NCBI RefSeq assembly: GCF_013041615.1
Contig: NZ_JABEPQ010000001.1
Location: 1,170,976 to 1,234,975 of the forward strand
Origin: Knoellia koreensis
GTDB lineage: Bacteria; Actinomycetota; Actinomycetes; Actinomycetales; Dermatophilaceae
Length of the DNA stretch: 64,000 bases
Direction of reading: 5' to 3'
The notes below the pieces were generated by a model, which saw nothing but the letters and a program-made list of their open reading frames with translations, made no database searches and was not told where the DNA came from. The translations under genes were made by a program, and so were the position numbers. Below are positions 43,932-53,977 of the stretch, piece after piece; position 1 is the first letter of the stretch; each line of letters begins with the position of its first letter.

Positions 43932-45143
43932 TCAGGCGGTCGCGGCCGCGAGCTGGCCGCAGGCGCCGTCGATGTCCTGCCCGCGGGTGTCACGGATGGT
44001 CGTCGGTATGCCGTGTGCGCGCAGCCGCTCGACGAACTGCTGCTCGACACCGGGGCGCGACGCCGTCCATTTCGAGCCGGGCGTGGGGTTGAGCGGGATC
44101 GGGTTGACGTGGACCCAGCCCTTGCCGCGGGCGGCGAGCTTCTCACCGAGCAGGTCGGCGCGCCAGGCCTGGTCGTTGATGTCGCGGATGAGGGCGTACT
44201 CGATGCTGACCCGGCGTCCGGTCGTCTCGTAGTAGCGGTGCGCGGCGTCGAGTGCCTCGTCGACCTTCCACCGCGTGTTGATCGGCACCAGCTCGTCGCG
44301 CAGCTCGTCGTCCGGTGCGTGCAGCGACAGCGCGAGGGTGACCGGGATCCCTTCTCCCGCAAGCTTGTCGATCGCCGGCACGAGTCCCACGGTCGACATG
44401 GTGATGCCGCGCGCCGACATGCCGAGACCGTCGGGGGCGGGGTCGGTCAGCCGGCGGATCGCGCCGATGGCGGCCTTGTAGTTGGCCAGCGCCTCCCCCA
44501 TGCCCATGAAGACGACGTTGGAGATGCGGGTGGGCCCGGTGAAGTCGGGTATGCCGTCCTCGTCGCCGAGCTCGGCCGCGTCACCGGCCACGTCGTCACC
44601 ACCGGTGCCGAGCTCACCCCGGCGCAGCATGCGCGCGGCATACACGACCTGCTCGACGATCTCGGCCGTCGACATGTTGCGGGTGAGGCCCGCCTGGCCG
44701 GTCGCGCAGAACGGGCAGTTCATGCCGCACCCGGCCTGGCTGGAGATGCAGATGGTGACCCGCTTGGGGTAGCGCATCAGCACCGACTCGACGATGGCGC
44801 CGTCGTGCAGCCGCCACGCCGACTTGATGGTGGCGCCGTCGTCGGCCGTGCGCTGGACGATCGGCGTGAGCAGCGACGGCAGCAGCGTCGAGACCAGCTC
44901 GTCGCGGATGCCCTTGGGCAGGTCGGTCATGTCGTCGGGTGACTCGACGAGCCGCTCGAAGTAGTGCGTCGACAGCTGCTTGGCCCGGAACCCCTTGTGC
45001 CCCAACGCCTCGACGGCCTCCTTGCGCTCGGCGGCGCTGAGGTCGGCGAGGTGGCGCGGCGGCTTGCCGCGGCGGGGGGCGCTGAACGTCAGCTGGCCGG
45101 GACGCGGCCGGTCGGCCGTGGGCGAGGGGAGGTCGGTCGTCAT
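43932..45143 (-). CDS. rlmN: 23S rRNA (adenine(2503)-C(2))-methyltransferase
   Basis: 403 residues, radical SAM enzyme. The iron-sulfur motif [19 protein letters not shown] (CxxxCxxC), the SAM contacts GMGEALANY and the conserved C-terminal Cys in DIDGACGQL are visible. It methylates A2503 of 23S rRNA and tRNA A37. The stop of this gene and the cdsA gene (16-nt gap) suggest a shared transcript from pyrH on. Confidence 0.94.
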   Translation of the reverse strand: MTTDLPSPTADRPRPGQLTFSAPRRGKPPRHLADLSAAERKEAVEALGHKGFRAKQLSTHYFERLVESPDDMTDLPKGIRDELVSTLLPSLLTPIVQRTADDGATIKSAWRLHDGAIVESVLMRYPKRVTICISSQAGCGMNCPFCATGQAGLTRNMSTAEIVEQVVYAARMLRRGELGTGGDDVAGDAAELGDEDGIPDFTGPTRISNVVFMGMGEALANYKAAIGAIRRLTDPAPDGLGMSARGITMSTVGLVPAIDKLAGEGIPVTLALSLHAPDDELRDELVPINTRWKVDEALDAAHRYYETTGRRVSIEYALIRDINDQAWRADLLGEKLAARGKGWVHVNPIPLNPTPGSKWTASRPGVEQQFVERLRAHGIPTTIRDTRGQDIDGACGQLAAATA

Positions 45144-45159
45144 GGCGAGACCCAGTGTC

Positions 45160-46020
45160 TCAGGTGGTCGGCACGACCCAGGCGAGCAGGGCCCACGCCA
45201 GGGGTGCCACCAGCAGCAGCGAGTCGAGCCGGTCCATGATGCCGCCGTGCCCCGGCAGGACGTTGCTCATGTCCTTGATGCCGAGGTCGCGCTTGATCGT
45301 CGACTCCGCCAGGTCCCCGACGGTGGCCGCCACGGCCGCGCAGGCACCCAACAGGGCGCCGCCCCACCACGGTCCGTCGAGCAGAAAGTGCACCGCGATC
45401 GCGCCGCCCACCGCGCTTGTCACCACCGACCCCGCGAAGCCCTCCCACGACTTCTTGGGGCTCACCGACGGCGCCATGGGGTGGCGTCCGAAGGCGACGC
45501 CCGCGGCATACCCACCGACATCGCTCAGCACGGTGACCAGGATGAAGACGACGATCCGGCGCGCACCGTCGGGCGCCGCCAGCATCAGCGCGGCGAACCC
45601 CGCGAGGAACCCCGGGTAGACGGCGACGAAGAACCCGCCGGCGATGTCGCGCACGGCACCGGCCACCCCGTCGGCGATCCGCCAGATCAGCACTCCGACG
45701 CAGGTCAGGCCGAGGGTCACGATGAGGGCCTCACCACCGCCGACGTAGGCCGACAGCAGCATGCTCACCGCGCCGACGAGCGTCGGCACGAGCGGCACCT
45801 CGATCGAGACCCGGGTCAGGGCCCGCCGCAGCTCCCACACGCCGAGCGCGATCGCCGCGATGATCACGGCGAGCATCAGTTCCTTGCGGAGCACGAGCGA
45901 GCCGATGATGACTGCCCCGAGCCCCACCCCGACACCAATCGCGGCGGGCAGGTTGCGCCCTGCACGCGACGGCGTGGCCGGGGTCTCGCGGCGGGTGCTG
46001 CGGGACTCCGGCGAGGTCAC
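45160..46020 (-). CDS. cdsA: Phosphatidate cytidylyltransferase
   Basis: 286 residues, about eight transmembrane helices, and the CDP-diglyceride synthase signature [20 protein letters not shown] plus GGIMDRLDS at the C-terminus. It makes CDP-diacylglycerol for phospholipid synthesis. GTG 46020 is preferred over GTG 46032 since GGAG lies 6 nt upstream. 30 nt after frr. Confidence 0.93.
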   Translation of the reverse strand: MTSPESRSTRRETPATPSRAGRNLPAAIGVGVGLGAVIIGSLVLRKELMLAVIIAAIALGVWELRRALTRVSIEVPLVPTLVGAVSMLLSAYVGGGEALIVTLGLTCVGVLIWRIADGVAGAVRDIAGGFFVAVYPGFLAGFAALMLAAPDGARRIVVFILVTVLSDVGGYAAGVAFGRHPMAPSVSPKKSWEGFAGSVVTSAVGGAIAVHFLLDGPWWGGALLGACAAVAATVGDLAESTIKRDLGIKDMSNVLPGHGGIMDRLDSLLLVAPLAWALLAWVVPTT

Positions 46021-46050
46021 GGACGGCTCCACGGACGGTCGGCGAACCCC

Positions 46051-46608
46051 TCAGACCTCGAGGAGCTCGGCCTCCTTGCCCTTGAGCAGGTCGTCCACCG
46101 AGTCGACGTACTTCTTGGTGGTGGCGTCGAGCTCCTTCTCACCGCGTGCGCCGTCGTCCTCGCCGACCTCGCCGTCCTTGACGAGCTTGTCGATCTCGTC
46201 CTTGGCCTTACGGCGGATGTTGCGGATGGACACCTTGGCGTCCTCACCCTTCTGCCGGGCGAGCTTGATGTAGTCCTTGCGGCGTTCCTCGGTGAGCTGC
46301 GGCAGGACGCACCGGATGACGTTGCCGTCGTTGCTGGGGTTGACGCCCAGGTCGGACTCGCGCAGTGTCTTCTCGATCTCGTTCATCGCGCCCTTGTCGA
46401 ACGGCGTGATGAGGATGGTGCGGGCCTCGGGCGTCTGGAACGACGCGAGCTGCTGCAGCGGCGTCGGGGCGCCGTAGTAGTCGACCATGAGCTTGTTGAA
46501 CATGCCCGGCGTCGCGCGCCCGGTGCGGATGCCCGCGAAGTCCTCCTTGGCGACCTCGACGGCCTTCTCCATCTTCTCCTCGGCCTCGAACAGGCTGTCC
46601 TCGATCAT
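46051..46608 (-). CDS. frr: Ribosome recycling factor
   Basis: 185 residues of the standard RRF length, with the helical tail-and-domain II pattern ([60 protein letters not shown]). It splits post-termination ribosomes with EF-G. GAGGAG 7 nt before ATG 46608. Upstream of it lies pyrH, 122 nt away. Confidence 0.96.
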   Translation of the reverse strand: MIEDSLFEAEEKMEKAVEVAKEDFAGIRTGRATPGMFNKLMVDYYGAPTPLQQLASFQTPEARTILITPFDKGAMNEIEKTLRESDLGVNPSNDGNVIRCVLPQLTEERRKDYIKLARQKGEDAKVSIRNIRRKAKDEIDKLVKDGEVGEDDGARGEKELDATTKKYVDSVDDLLKGKEAELLEV

Positions 46609-46730
46609 GTCTTGCTCCTCGTCCCGCGTCGCCGCGTGCGCTCCGCTTGTGGTGGTCAGTCTGGCGTATGCCGCGTGGCCGGGTCGTGCGCGTCGGTGCC
46701 CCTGCCGCGCTCGGACCGGCCCGCCCGGGC

Positions 46731-47507
46731 TCAGCCCGGGACGACCAGGGTCCCGATTCTTTCACCCCGCAGGGCGCGGACGACGTTGCCTTCGCCCTCC
46801 ATGCCGAACACGACCATGGGCAGCTTGTTGTCCATGCAGAGGCTGAAGGCGGCGGCGTCGACCACGCGCAGGCCCCGCTGGAGAGCCTCCTGGTAGGTGA
46901 TCTCGTCGAACTTGTGGGCGCCGGGGTTGGTGCGCGGGTCGGAGTCGTAGACCCCGTCGACGCCGTTCTTGCTCATCAGCACGGCGTCGCACTTGATCTC
47001 CAGGGCCCGCTGAGCGCTGACCGTGTCCGTGGAGAAGAACGGCATACCGGCCCCCGCGCCGAAGATCACGACGCGCCCCTTCTCGAGGTGGCGGATCGCG
47101 CGGCGAGGGATGTACGGCTCGGCGACCTGGCCCATCGCGATGGCGGTCTGGACGCGGGTGTCGATGCCTTCCTTCTCCAGGAAGTCCTGCAGCGCAAGGC
47201 AGTTCATGACCGTGCCGAGCATGCCCATGTAGTCGGCGCGGGTGCGGTCCATGCCCTGCTGCTGCAGCTCGGCCCCGCGGAAGAAGTTGCCGCCACCGAT
47301 GACGACGGCGACCTCGATGCCCTCGCGGACCGCCTCGGCGATCTGGCGGGCGACCGCGCGCACGACGTCGGGGGCGAGCCCGATCTTGCCGCCGCCGAAG
47401 ACCTCTCCGCTGAGCTTGAGCAGGACGCGCCGGGGTTCGTCCCGGGAGGAGGGAGTGGTCGCGTCAGCCGCGGAGTCGGGGGCGGTGGGCTCGGGCGCGA
47501 CGGACAC
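46731..47507 (-). CDS. pyrH: UMP kinase
   Basis: 258 residues. Amino acid kinase fold: [49 protein letters not shown] and [15 protein letters not shown]. Makes UDP from UMP. AGGAGG 7 nt before GTG 47507; a ~20-residue Ala/Asp/Pro-rich tail precedes the catalytic fold. In the actinobacterial backbone it normally follows tsf directly; here ~8 kb of other genes intervene. Confidence 0.95.
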   Translation of the reverse strand: MSVAPEPTAPDSAADATTPSSRDEPRRVLLKLSGEVFGGGKIGLAPDVVRAVARQIAEAVREGIEVAVVIGGGNFFRGAELQQQGMDRTRADYMGMLGTVMNCLALQDFLEKEGIDTRVQTAIAMGQVAEPYIPRRAIRHLEKGRVVIFGAGAGMPFFSTDTVSAQRALEIKCDAVLMSKNGVDGVYDSDPRTNPGAHKFDEITYQEALQRGLRVVDAAAFSLCMDNKLPMVVFGMEGEGNVVRALRGERIGTLVVPG

Positions 47508-47656
47508 GTCGGGTCCTCCTGGGTGGCTCGGGGGTTCCTGCGCATACTTCCACATTCCCCGTGGGCTCACTTCTCCGGCAGCGTGGCAGGGTATGCCGTG
47601 GAGTCGCCGCCCGCGTGACCGCGCGGGCACCCAGCCCCCGACCTTCAGGAGCGTTG

Positions 47657-49618
47657 ATGAAGTCCGGCATCATCCCCGGTCACCGGGACGAGTCCGTCCG
47701 CCCCCAGGACGACCTGTTCGCCCACGCCAACGGCACCTGGGTGCGCGAGACCGAGATCCCCGGCGACCGGGGCCGCTGGGGCACGTTCGACCTGCTGCGG
47801 GAGCAGTCCGACGAGCGGGTGCGCACCATCATCGAGACGGCCGCCGCGGACACCGAGGCCGAGCCCGGCTCGGCGACCCGCAAGGTCGGCGACCTCTACA
47901 ACTCGTTCATGGACGAGGAGCGTGCCGAGGAGCTCGGGCTCGAGCCGGTGCGCGCCGACCTCGAGGCCATCGCTGCGGTGAAGACGCCCGGGGAGCTGTT
48001 CGGCCTCATGGGCCGCCTCCAGCGCCAGGGCGTCTCCGGGCTCATCGCGATGGGCGTGGCCCCCGATGCCGGCAACCCCGAGGAGTACATCGTCTACGTC
48101 GGGCAGGACGGCCTCGGCCTGCCCGACGAGTCCTACTACCGCGAGGAGCGGCACGAAGCCGTCCGCACGGCATACCTGCCCCACGTCGCGCGCCTGCTCG
48201 CCATGGCGGGCATTGGGGACGGGTCCACGGGTGAGGGTTCGCCGGCGGCGAACGTGGTCGACCTCGAGACCCGGCTCGCGTCGCACCACTGGGACAACGT
48301 CGCGACCCGTGACGCCGTCAAGTCCTACAACCCCAAGGCCTGGGACGAGCTCGTCGCGCTCGCGCCCGACCTGCCGTGGCAGGAGTGGGTCGACGGGCTC
48401 GGCGCCGGTGACGCGCTGGCCAAGGTCGTCGTCGGTGAGCCGAGCTTCCTCGAGGGCGTCCAGCAGGAGCTCGCGGAGGTTCCGCTCGAGACATGGAAGA
48501 CGTGGCTGGCGTTCCACCTGCTCGCCTCCGCGGCGCCGCTGCTGAGCAAGGAGTGGGTCGACGCGGAGTTCGACTTCACCGGTCGCGTCATCAGCGGGCT
48601 GCCCGAGAACCGCGCGCGCTGGAAGCGCGGAGTCGCCCTCGTCGAGGGCGCCGTCGGTGAGGCAGTGGGCCAGCTGTACGCCGCGGAGTACTTCCCGCCG
48701 GCCGCCAAGGAGCGGATGCTCGAGCTGGTCGGCAACCTCGTCGAGGCGTTCCGACGCTCGTTCGAGGGGCTCGACTGGATGGGCCCCGAGACCCGTTCAC
48801 AGGCACTGGAGAAGCTGTCGACGTTCCGGCCCAAGGTGGGCTACCCCGACGTGTGGCGCGACTACTCGAAGCTCACGATCGACAACGACCTGGTCGGAAA
48901 CGTCAAGCGTGCCAACGAGTTCGAGTTCCAGCGCCAGCTCGACAAGCTGGGCGGGCCGATCGACCGCGACGAGTGGCTGATGCTGCCGCAGACGGTCAAC
49001 GCCTACTACCACCCGCTGATGAACGAGATCGTCTTCCCGGCCGGCATCCTCCAGCCGCCGTTCTTCGACCTGGAGGCCGACGACGCCGTCAACTACGGCG
49101 GCATCGGTGCGGTGATCGGCCACGAGATCGGGCACGGGTTCGACGACCAGGGCTCGCGCTACGACGCCAAGGGCGCGCTGCGCGACTGGTGGACCGAGGA
49201 GGACCGGGCCCGTTTCGACGAGCGCACCCAGGCGCTCATCGAGCAGTTCAGCCAGCTCTCGCCCGTCGCGGCGCCGGACGAGAAGGTGAACGGTGCACTG
49301 ACCGTCGGTGAGAACATCGGCGACCTCGGCGGCCTCGCCATCGGCTACGCGGCATACCGAATCGCCTCTGAGGGCAAGGAGGTTGGTGAGATCGACGGGT
49401 ACACCGGACCCCAGCGGTTCTTCCTCGGATGGGCGCAGGTGTGGTCCGGCAAGGCGCGGCCCGAGGAGGCCAAGCGGCTGCTCGCGATCGACCCGCACTC
49501 CCCGACCGAGGTGCGCGCCAACGCGGTGCGCAACACCGACGAGTTCCACGAGGCGTTCGGAGTGACCGAGGGTGACGGCATGTGGCTCGCGCCCGAGCAG
49601 CGCGTCCACATCTTCTGA
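47657..49618 (+). CDS. M13-family zinc metallopeptidase (PepO/neprilysin-like)
   Basis: 653 residues. The zinc site [11 protein letters not shown] (HExxH at 489-493) and the third ligand Glu552 in [13 protein letters not shown] are in place; [20 protein letters not shown], upstream of them, forms the usual substrate site. C-terminal residue pair W at [12 protein letters not shown] is family-like. There is no signal peptide, so it is cytoplasmic or released otherwise; it would act on oligopeptides. AGGAG 6 nt before ATG 47657. Confidence 0.93.
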   Translation: MKSGIIPGHRDESVRPQDDLFAHANGTWVRETEIPGDRGRWGTFDLLREQSDERVRTIIETAAADTEAEPGSATRKVGDLYNSFMDEERAEELGLEPVRADLEAIAAVKTPGELFGLMGRLQRQGVSGLIAMGVAPDAGNPEEYIVYVGQDGLGLPDESYYREERHEAVRTAYLPHVARLLAMAGIGDGSTGEGSPAANVVDLETRLASHHWDNVATRDAVKSYNPKAWDELVALAPDLPWQEWVDGLGAGDALAKVVVGEPSFLEGVQQELAEVPLETWKTWLAFHLLASAAPLLSKEWVDAEFDFTGRVISGLPENRARWKRGVALVEGAVGEAVGQLYAAEYFPPAAKERMLELVGNLVEAFRRSFEGLDWMGPETRSQALEKLSTFRPKVGYPDVWRDYSKLTIDNDLVGNVKRANEFEFQRQLDKLGGPIDRDEWLMLPQTVNAYYHPLMNEIVFPAGILQPPFFDLEADDAVNYGGIGAVIGHEIGHGFDDQGSRYDAKGALRDWWTEEDRARFDERTQALIEQFSQLSPVAAPDEKVNGALTVGENIGDLGGLAIGYAAYRIASEGKEVGEIDGYTGPQRFFLGWAQVWSGKARPEEAKRLLAIDPHSPTEVRANAVRNTDEFHEAFGVTEGDGMWLAPEQRVHIF

Positions 49619-49628
49619 GGAGCGAGCA

Positions 49629-50123
49629 ATGGGCGACGAGCGCGAGATCCTCACCTGGGAGCTGTTCGGGACGGCGGTGCGCGAGCTGGCCACCGCGGTC
49701 GCGGCCGACTACCGGCCCGACATGGTGCTGTCGATCGCCCGCGGAGGGCTGCTCATCGGCGGTGGGCTGGGCTACGCCCTCGGCATCAAGAACACCTACA
49801 CCATGAACGTCGAGTTCTACACCGGTGTCGACCAGCGGCTGGAGGTGCCGCGGATCCTGCCTCCGGCGCCCGACTTCGTCGACCTGCACGACGCCCGCAT
49901 CCTCATCGCCGACGACGTCGCCGACACCGGCCACACGCTGCGGTCGGTGCAGGAGTTCGTGGCCGGCAAGGTCGGCGAGGTGCGCACCGCGGTGATCTAC
50001 GAGAAGTCGCACTCGGTGGTCAAGCCCGACTACGTGTGGCGCCGCACCGACCTGTGGATCAACTTCCCGTGGAGCGACAAGCCACCGGTCACCGAGGACG
50101 CCGGCGCGGTCCTCGACGCCTGA
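49629..50123 (+). CDS. Purine-type phosphoribosyltransferase
   Basis: 164 residues: the PRPP-binding loop ILIADDVADTGHTLRSVQEF and DMVLSIARGGLLIGGGL are typical type I PRTase features, close to Gpt/xanthine phosphoribosyltransferases. Exact base specificity cannot be set. GAGGAG before ATG 49629 and 10 nt after the peptidase stop suggest cotranscription. Confidence 0.88.
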   Translation: MGDEREILTWELFGTAVRELATAVAADYRPDMVLSIARGGLLIGGGLGYALGIKNTYTMNVEFYTGVDQRLEVPRILPPAPDFVDLHDARILIADDVADTGHTLRSVQEFVAGKVGEVRTAVIYEKSHSVVKPDYVWRRTDLWINFPWSDKPPVTEDAGAVLDA

Positions 50124-50129
50124 CGCCGG

Positions 50130-51035
50130 TCAGCGTCCCTCGCCCGCACCCAGCAGGTAGGGCACCGCGGCGCCGGCCATCCCCACCTGGTCGTGGGCCA
50201 CGCCGGGCACCTCGGCGAGCACCCAGCGGAACGGGACGTCGTCGCGCTGCGCAACGGCCCGCGCCCGGGCGAAGAACTCCTTCCCACGCGCCAGCCGGGT
50301 ATCACCCTGGGCCATCGCGCCGTCGTCCTGACGCAGGTTCTCGGTCTCGGTGTCCTCCTCCCCCAACAGCACGATGAGCCGGCGCCCGAAGGCAGCGCGC
50401 GCATCGAAGGCCGGAGCATGATCTCCCTTGAGCCCGTAGGGGAAACGCTCCGAGTCGTCGGGCATGGTGTACCACCCGGCATTGGCCGCGACGGCCGTCG
50501 TCACGGGGGCATCCGGCACCAGCTCGACGTACCGGTGCACGAACTGCGCCCCCGCCGAGTGCCCGAACATCACGAACCCCTCCTGTGAGCCGCCGATGCG
50601 CTCACGAGTCCGCTCGAACAGCGGCTCGATGTAGCCGTAGGCACCGTCCTCGACCCCGGGGTTGCGCCGGTCGCGCCCGTCGGGGTCGGCCAGCCCGCCC
50701 AGGTTGTAGTTCTCCGCACCGGGGAAGTCCTCCCGGCTGAACTGCGGCACGACGACCACCACATCGCGGTCGCGCACGAGCCCGGCCCACGTGTTGCGGT
50801 AGTCGGCGCCGTTGCGGTCGGTGCCGTGCATGACCACGAGGATCGTGGCGTCGCGAGTGGCCCGGGCCCCGGTCACGTAGTAGACGGGGATGTCCTTGCG
50901 GCCCTCCAGGCGCAACGTGAACTTGCCGCTGCCGAGCAGAGCGGACAGAGATGCGGCGCCACCGGACGGCTGGCTGGAACAGGCGCCGAGCGTGAGGCTG
51001 GTCAAGACGAGCAGAGCTCCCAGAAGTCGTCGCAT
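50130..51035 (-). CDS. Exported alpha/beta-hydrolase-like lipoprotein
   Basis: 301 residues with a lipoprotein signal (LLVLTSLTLGACSSQ; lipobox LGAC) and a Ser-rich linker. Hydrolase features include MHGTDRNGADY and the nucleophile elbow GFVMFGHSAGAQFVHRY (GHSAG), with late VPGVAHDQVG as probable His. It may be an esterase or poly-hydroxy-acid depolymerase-like enzyme; substrate unknown. Convergent with the phosphoribosyltransferase and downstream of CapA by 15 nt. Confidence 0.75.
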   Translation of the reverse strand: MRRLLGALLVLTSLTLGACSSQPSGGAASLSALLGSGKFTLRLEGRKDIPVYYVTGARATRDATILVVMHGTDRNGADYRNTWAGLVRDRDVVVVVPQFSREDFPGAENYNLGGLADPDGRDRRNPGVEDGAYGYIEPLFERTRERIGGSQEGFVMFGHSAGAQFVHRYVELVPDAPVTTAVAANAGWYTMPDDSERFPYGLKGDHAPAFDARAAFGRRLIVLLGEEDTETENLRQDDGAMAQGDTRLARGKEFFARARAVAQRDDVPFRWVLAEVPGVAHDQVGMAGAAVPYLLGAGEGR

Positions 51036-51050
51036 GTCATCGCACGGCCA

Positions 51051-52196
51051 TCAGAACCGGAGGGTGCCCACACCACCGGGCCACGCCACGGCCGGACCCA
51101 ACGCGGTGCGGGCCTGGGCCAGCTGCGCGGGAGGGCACGGTCTGGGCACGTAGTCCACGAGGGTGTTGTCCGTCTGGATGCACCGGAAGGTGAGTACTCC
51201 GCTGCCGCTGGGCTCCCAGCGCAGGTTGGCGATCGCGCCCAGTCCGGGCCGCCCGTAGGTGTCGAACCGTCCCGGGGCGCCGAAGACGAAGTTGCCGATG
51301 CCGTAGGCGACCGGCATGCCCTTGACGACCTCGACCGCCTGGAGTGTGTGCGAGCCGCTGCCGATCACGACGTCGTACCCGGCATCGGCGAAAACCCCTG
51401 CCCAGTAACGCTGTTGGTAGTTCACGTCGTCGTAGTTGTCGCCCCAGTGGACGAACGCGACGACCTTGGTGGCCCCGTTGTCCCGGGCCACCCGGATCGC
51501 CCGCTCGATGCGGTCAGGCTTGAGCGGCAGCATGCCCGGAGTCACCTCGGTGCTGCGGTGCATGGCGCCGAAGTTCTCGCCGAACGACACCACCGCCACA
51601 TCGTGCTGGGATGAGCGCACCAGCAGTGGCATCGACGCCTCGGCCATGGTGGGGCCGGCTCCGAACGTGGCGATCTCATTGGACCTCGCCGCCGCGAGGG
51701 TGTCGCTGAGCCCCGCACCTCCGCGGTCCATGGCGTGGTTGTTGCCGAGGTTGAGGGCGTCGACGCCGAGGTCGCGCAGGGCCGGGAGGTATGCCGGGTC
51801 GCTGGCATAGGAGTACTTCGCACCTCGGTTGGCGGGTGGGGCGGCGGCCGTGAAGGGGGTCTCGGAGTTGATGACCAGGTAGTCGGACGCGGCCACGAGT
51901 GGCCGCACCCCCGCGAGGAGCGGCACGACGCCCACGGCGGCCAGCTTCTCCGCGGCTCCGTCACCGAACATGCTGTCGCCGCCGAACGTCAGGTCGAGCA
52001 CCCCGTCGGGCAGCGACGGGACCATTGCCTCGACCACCGGCTCGGGTGGCGGAGCCGCAACGGCGAGCTGCCAGCTGAGGGCTCCGCCGGTGCCAAGCGC
52101 GGTCGCGAGGCACAGGGCGATGAGGCGTCGGTCGCGGCGCAGGTGCCGGCCGGCGGGACGACGGGCACGGCGACGGAAGATCGGACGGGCCACCAT
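51051..52196 (-). CDS. CapA-family metallophosphatase-like protein, membrane-anchored
   Basis: 381 residues. A very basic start (MVARPIFRRRARRPAGRHLR) and one helix (LIALCLATALGTGGALSWQL) place the rest outside. The CapA/PGA-synthesis fold is evident: DLTFGGDSMFG, NLGNNHAMDRGGAG, FVHWGDNYDDV, VIGSGSHTLQAV and YGIGNFVFG, holding the His/Asp/Asn metal ligands. ATG 52196 overlaps the ABC gene stop by one base (TGATG). CapA is involved in gamma-polyglutamate export or anchoring; here it accompanies an exporter and an NTPase, but CapB, CapC are absent. Confidence 0.88.
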   Translation of the reverse strand: MVARPIFRRRARRPAGRHLRRDRRLIALCLATALGTGGALSWQLAVAAPPPEPVVEAMVPSLPDGVLDLTFGGDSMFGDGAAEKLAAVGVVPLLAGVRPLVAASDYLVINSETPFTAAAPPANRGAKYSYASDPAYLPALRDLGVDALNLGNNHAMDRGGAGLSDTLAAARSNEIATFGAGPTMAEASMPLLVRSSQHDVAVVSFGENFGAMHRSTEVTPGMLPLKPDRIERAIRVARDNGATKVVAFVHWGDNYDDVNYQQRYWAGVFADAGYDVVIGSGSHTLQAVEVVKGMPVAYGIGNFVFGAPGRFDTYGRPGLGAIANLRWEPSGSGVLTFRCIQTDNTLVDYVPRPCPPAQLAQARTALGPAVAWPGGVGTLRF

Positions 52197-53977
52197 CACA
52201 GACCCGCCGCCGGCCATCGGGTGTTCCGCGCAGACCTGGTGCGCCACAACCGGTCCCGGTACTCCTCACCGGTCAGCACGGTCGCCGGTTCGTCGGGGTC
52301 CAGGACCCACACCGAGTCGGCCAGGGAGAGCGCATCGGGGTCCTGGGTCACCATCAGCACCGTGCCGCGGTGGCGCAGCAGGGCTTCGCGCACGAGGGAC
52401 CGAGACGTGGCGTCGAGGCCGGTCATGGGCTCGTCGAGCAGCAGGATCCTCGGGGTGCCCATCATCGCCCGGGCCAGGGAGACGAGCTGCCGGTCACCGG
52501 CGCTGAGGTTGGCGCCACCCTCGGTGACCCAGTCCGAGAGCCCGTGGTGACCGTGCCGCGCCAGCGACTCGTCGAGGCCGAGACCCTTGACCACGCGCTG
52601 GACCTCGGCATCGGAAGCCCGCTGCGCGGCATACGTCACGTTGCGTCGCACGGTCCCCCGCAGGAGCGGCAGGTCCGGGCTCGAGACGCCCATCATCGGG
52701 CCGACCGACGAGGGTGCCGTGTCGGCCAGGCGCTGGCCGTCGATGACGACGTCCCCGGAGGCCGGCTCGACGAGCCGCGCGAGGATGCCGAGCAGGGTCG
52801 ACTTGCCGCTGCCCGAGGGCCCGGTCACCGCGACCAGCTCGCCGCGGTCGGCCACGGCGGAGAAGCCGCGCAGGGCACCCGGCACGGTGACGTCGACGAA
52901 CTCGATCCGGCCACCGCGCACGGTGAGCGGCTCGAGGTCGTCCTCCCGTGGGTGACGGCTCGAGCTGACCAGGAAGTCGAGCACCTTCTGACGCGAGACC
53001 AGGCCGCGGTGCCAGTAGTCGTGCGCGAGACCGAGGGTGCGCACCGGCCGCGCGAGGTAGCGCGCGAGCAAGGCGCAGGCGATGACCTCCGGCATCGTCG
53101 TCGTGCCTCGGCGCACTCCCACGACCCCGACGGCGAGGACCGCCGCCACCGACACGAGCGAGGCACCCGCCGCCAGTCCGCGCAGCTGGCCGCGCAGGGC
53201 AGCCACGCGGCACAGGGCCCGGGTGAGCGAGTCGTTCTGGCGGGACAGGCGCGCATACTCGCCCGCGGTACGCCCGGACACCTGGCTCACCCGCACCGTG
53301 TTGAGCTGCTCGTCGATGTTGCCCATCAGCAGCGAGCGACGCCGACGCATCGTCCGCGTCGCCTCACGCATCGAGCGGCCGAACCCCAGCGACATGGCGG
53401 CCCCCAGGGCGAGGACGCACACGACGGCGAGCCCCATCCACAGGTCGAGCCAGAAGACGACCCCGAGGCCGACCGTGAGCACGATGGCGGCCGAGATCCC
53501 TTCCAGCAGACCGCGACTCAACCACATGCGCAGCATCGACAGGTCGCCGGTGAGGCGCAGCAGCAGCCCACCACGCGCGCGGTGCCGCAGGTGCTCGGGC
53601 CGCATCCGCTGCAGATGGGCGTACATGTCCATGCGCAACCGGCGCACCACCTCGTAGCCGGCCCGTTCGGCCCGGGTGAACTCCAGGGCTCGCGCCGCCC
53701 CGATGAGGACACCGAGACCGCCGAGGATGGCGGTGTCGCGCAGTCCGCCCTCGTAGGCCTGGACCGCCGCGTTTCCCACCCCGGTCGGTGTCAGCGACTC
53801 GATGACGCGGCGCGTGAGCACCACGAAGGCCGCGAGAGCGCCGGCCTGTACCAGCCCGAGGAACCCCACGACGACGAAGTCGGTGGGACGAAGGTCGAAG
53901 ACGTGGTCGAAGTCCTCTCGTTCCAACCGGTTTCGCTGTCGCGTGGCGCGGGCCTGCGCGGCGGCCGTGGCCGTCAC
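52196..53977 (-). CDS. ABC exporter, fused permease and ATPase
   Basis: 593 residues: six transmembrane helices in residues ~30-320 and an ATPase domain with Walker A GPSGSGKSTLLGIL, signature LSAGDRQLVSLARAM and Walker B ILLLDEPMTGLD. It is a half-size exporter that would work as a homodimer, of the type used for lipids, peptides or natural products. GTG 53977 overlaps the NTPase stop by GTGA. With CapA downstream it probably exports the product linked to the NTPase. Confidence 0.9.
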   Translation of the reverse strand: MTATAAAQARATRQRNRLEREDFDHVFDLRPTDFVVVGFLGLVQAGALAAFVVLTRRVIESLTPTGVGNAAVQAYEGGLRDTAILGGLGVLIGAARALEFTRAERAGYEVVRRLRMDMYAHLQRMRPEHLRHRARGGLLLRLTGDLSMLRMWLSRGLLEGISAAIVLTVGLGVVFWLDLWMGLAVVCVLALGAAMSLGFGRSMREATRTMRRRRSLLMGNIDEQLNTVRVSQVSGRTAGEYARLSRQNDSLTRALCRVAALRGQLRGLAAGASLVSVAAVLAVGVVGVRRGTTTMPEVIACALLARYLARPVRTLGLAHDYWHRGLVSRQKVLDFLVSSSRHPREDDLEPLTVRGGRIEFVDVTVPGALRGFSAVADRGELVAVTGPSGSGKSTLLGILARLVEPASGDVVIDGQRLADTAPSSVGPMMGVSSPDLPLLRGTVRRNVTYAAQRASDAEVQRVVKGLGLDESLARHGHHGLSDWVTEGGANLSAGDRQLVSLARAMMGTPRILLLDEPMTGLDATSRSLVREALLRHRGTVLMVTQDPDALSLADSVWVLDPDEPATVLTGEEYRDRLWRTRSARNTRWPAAGL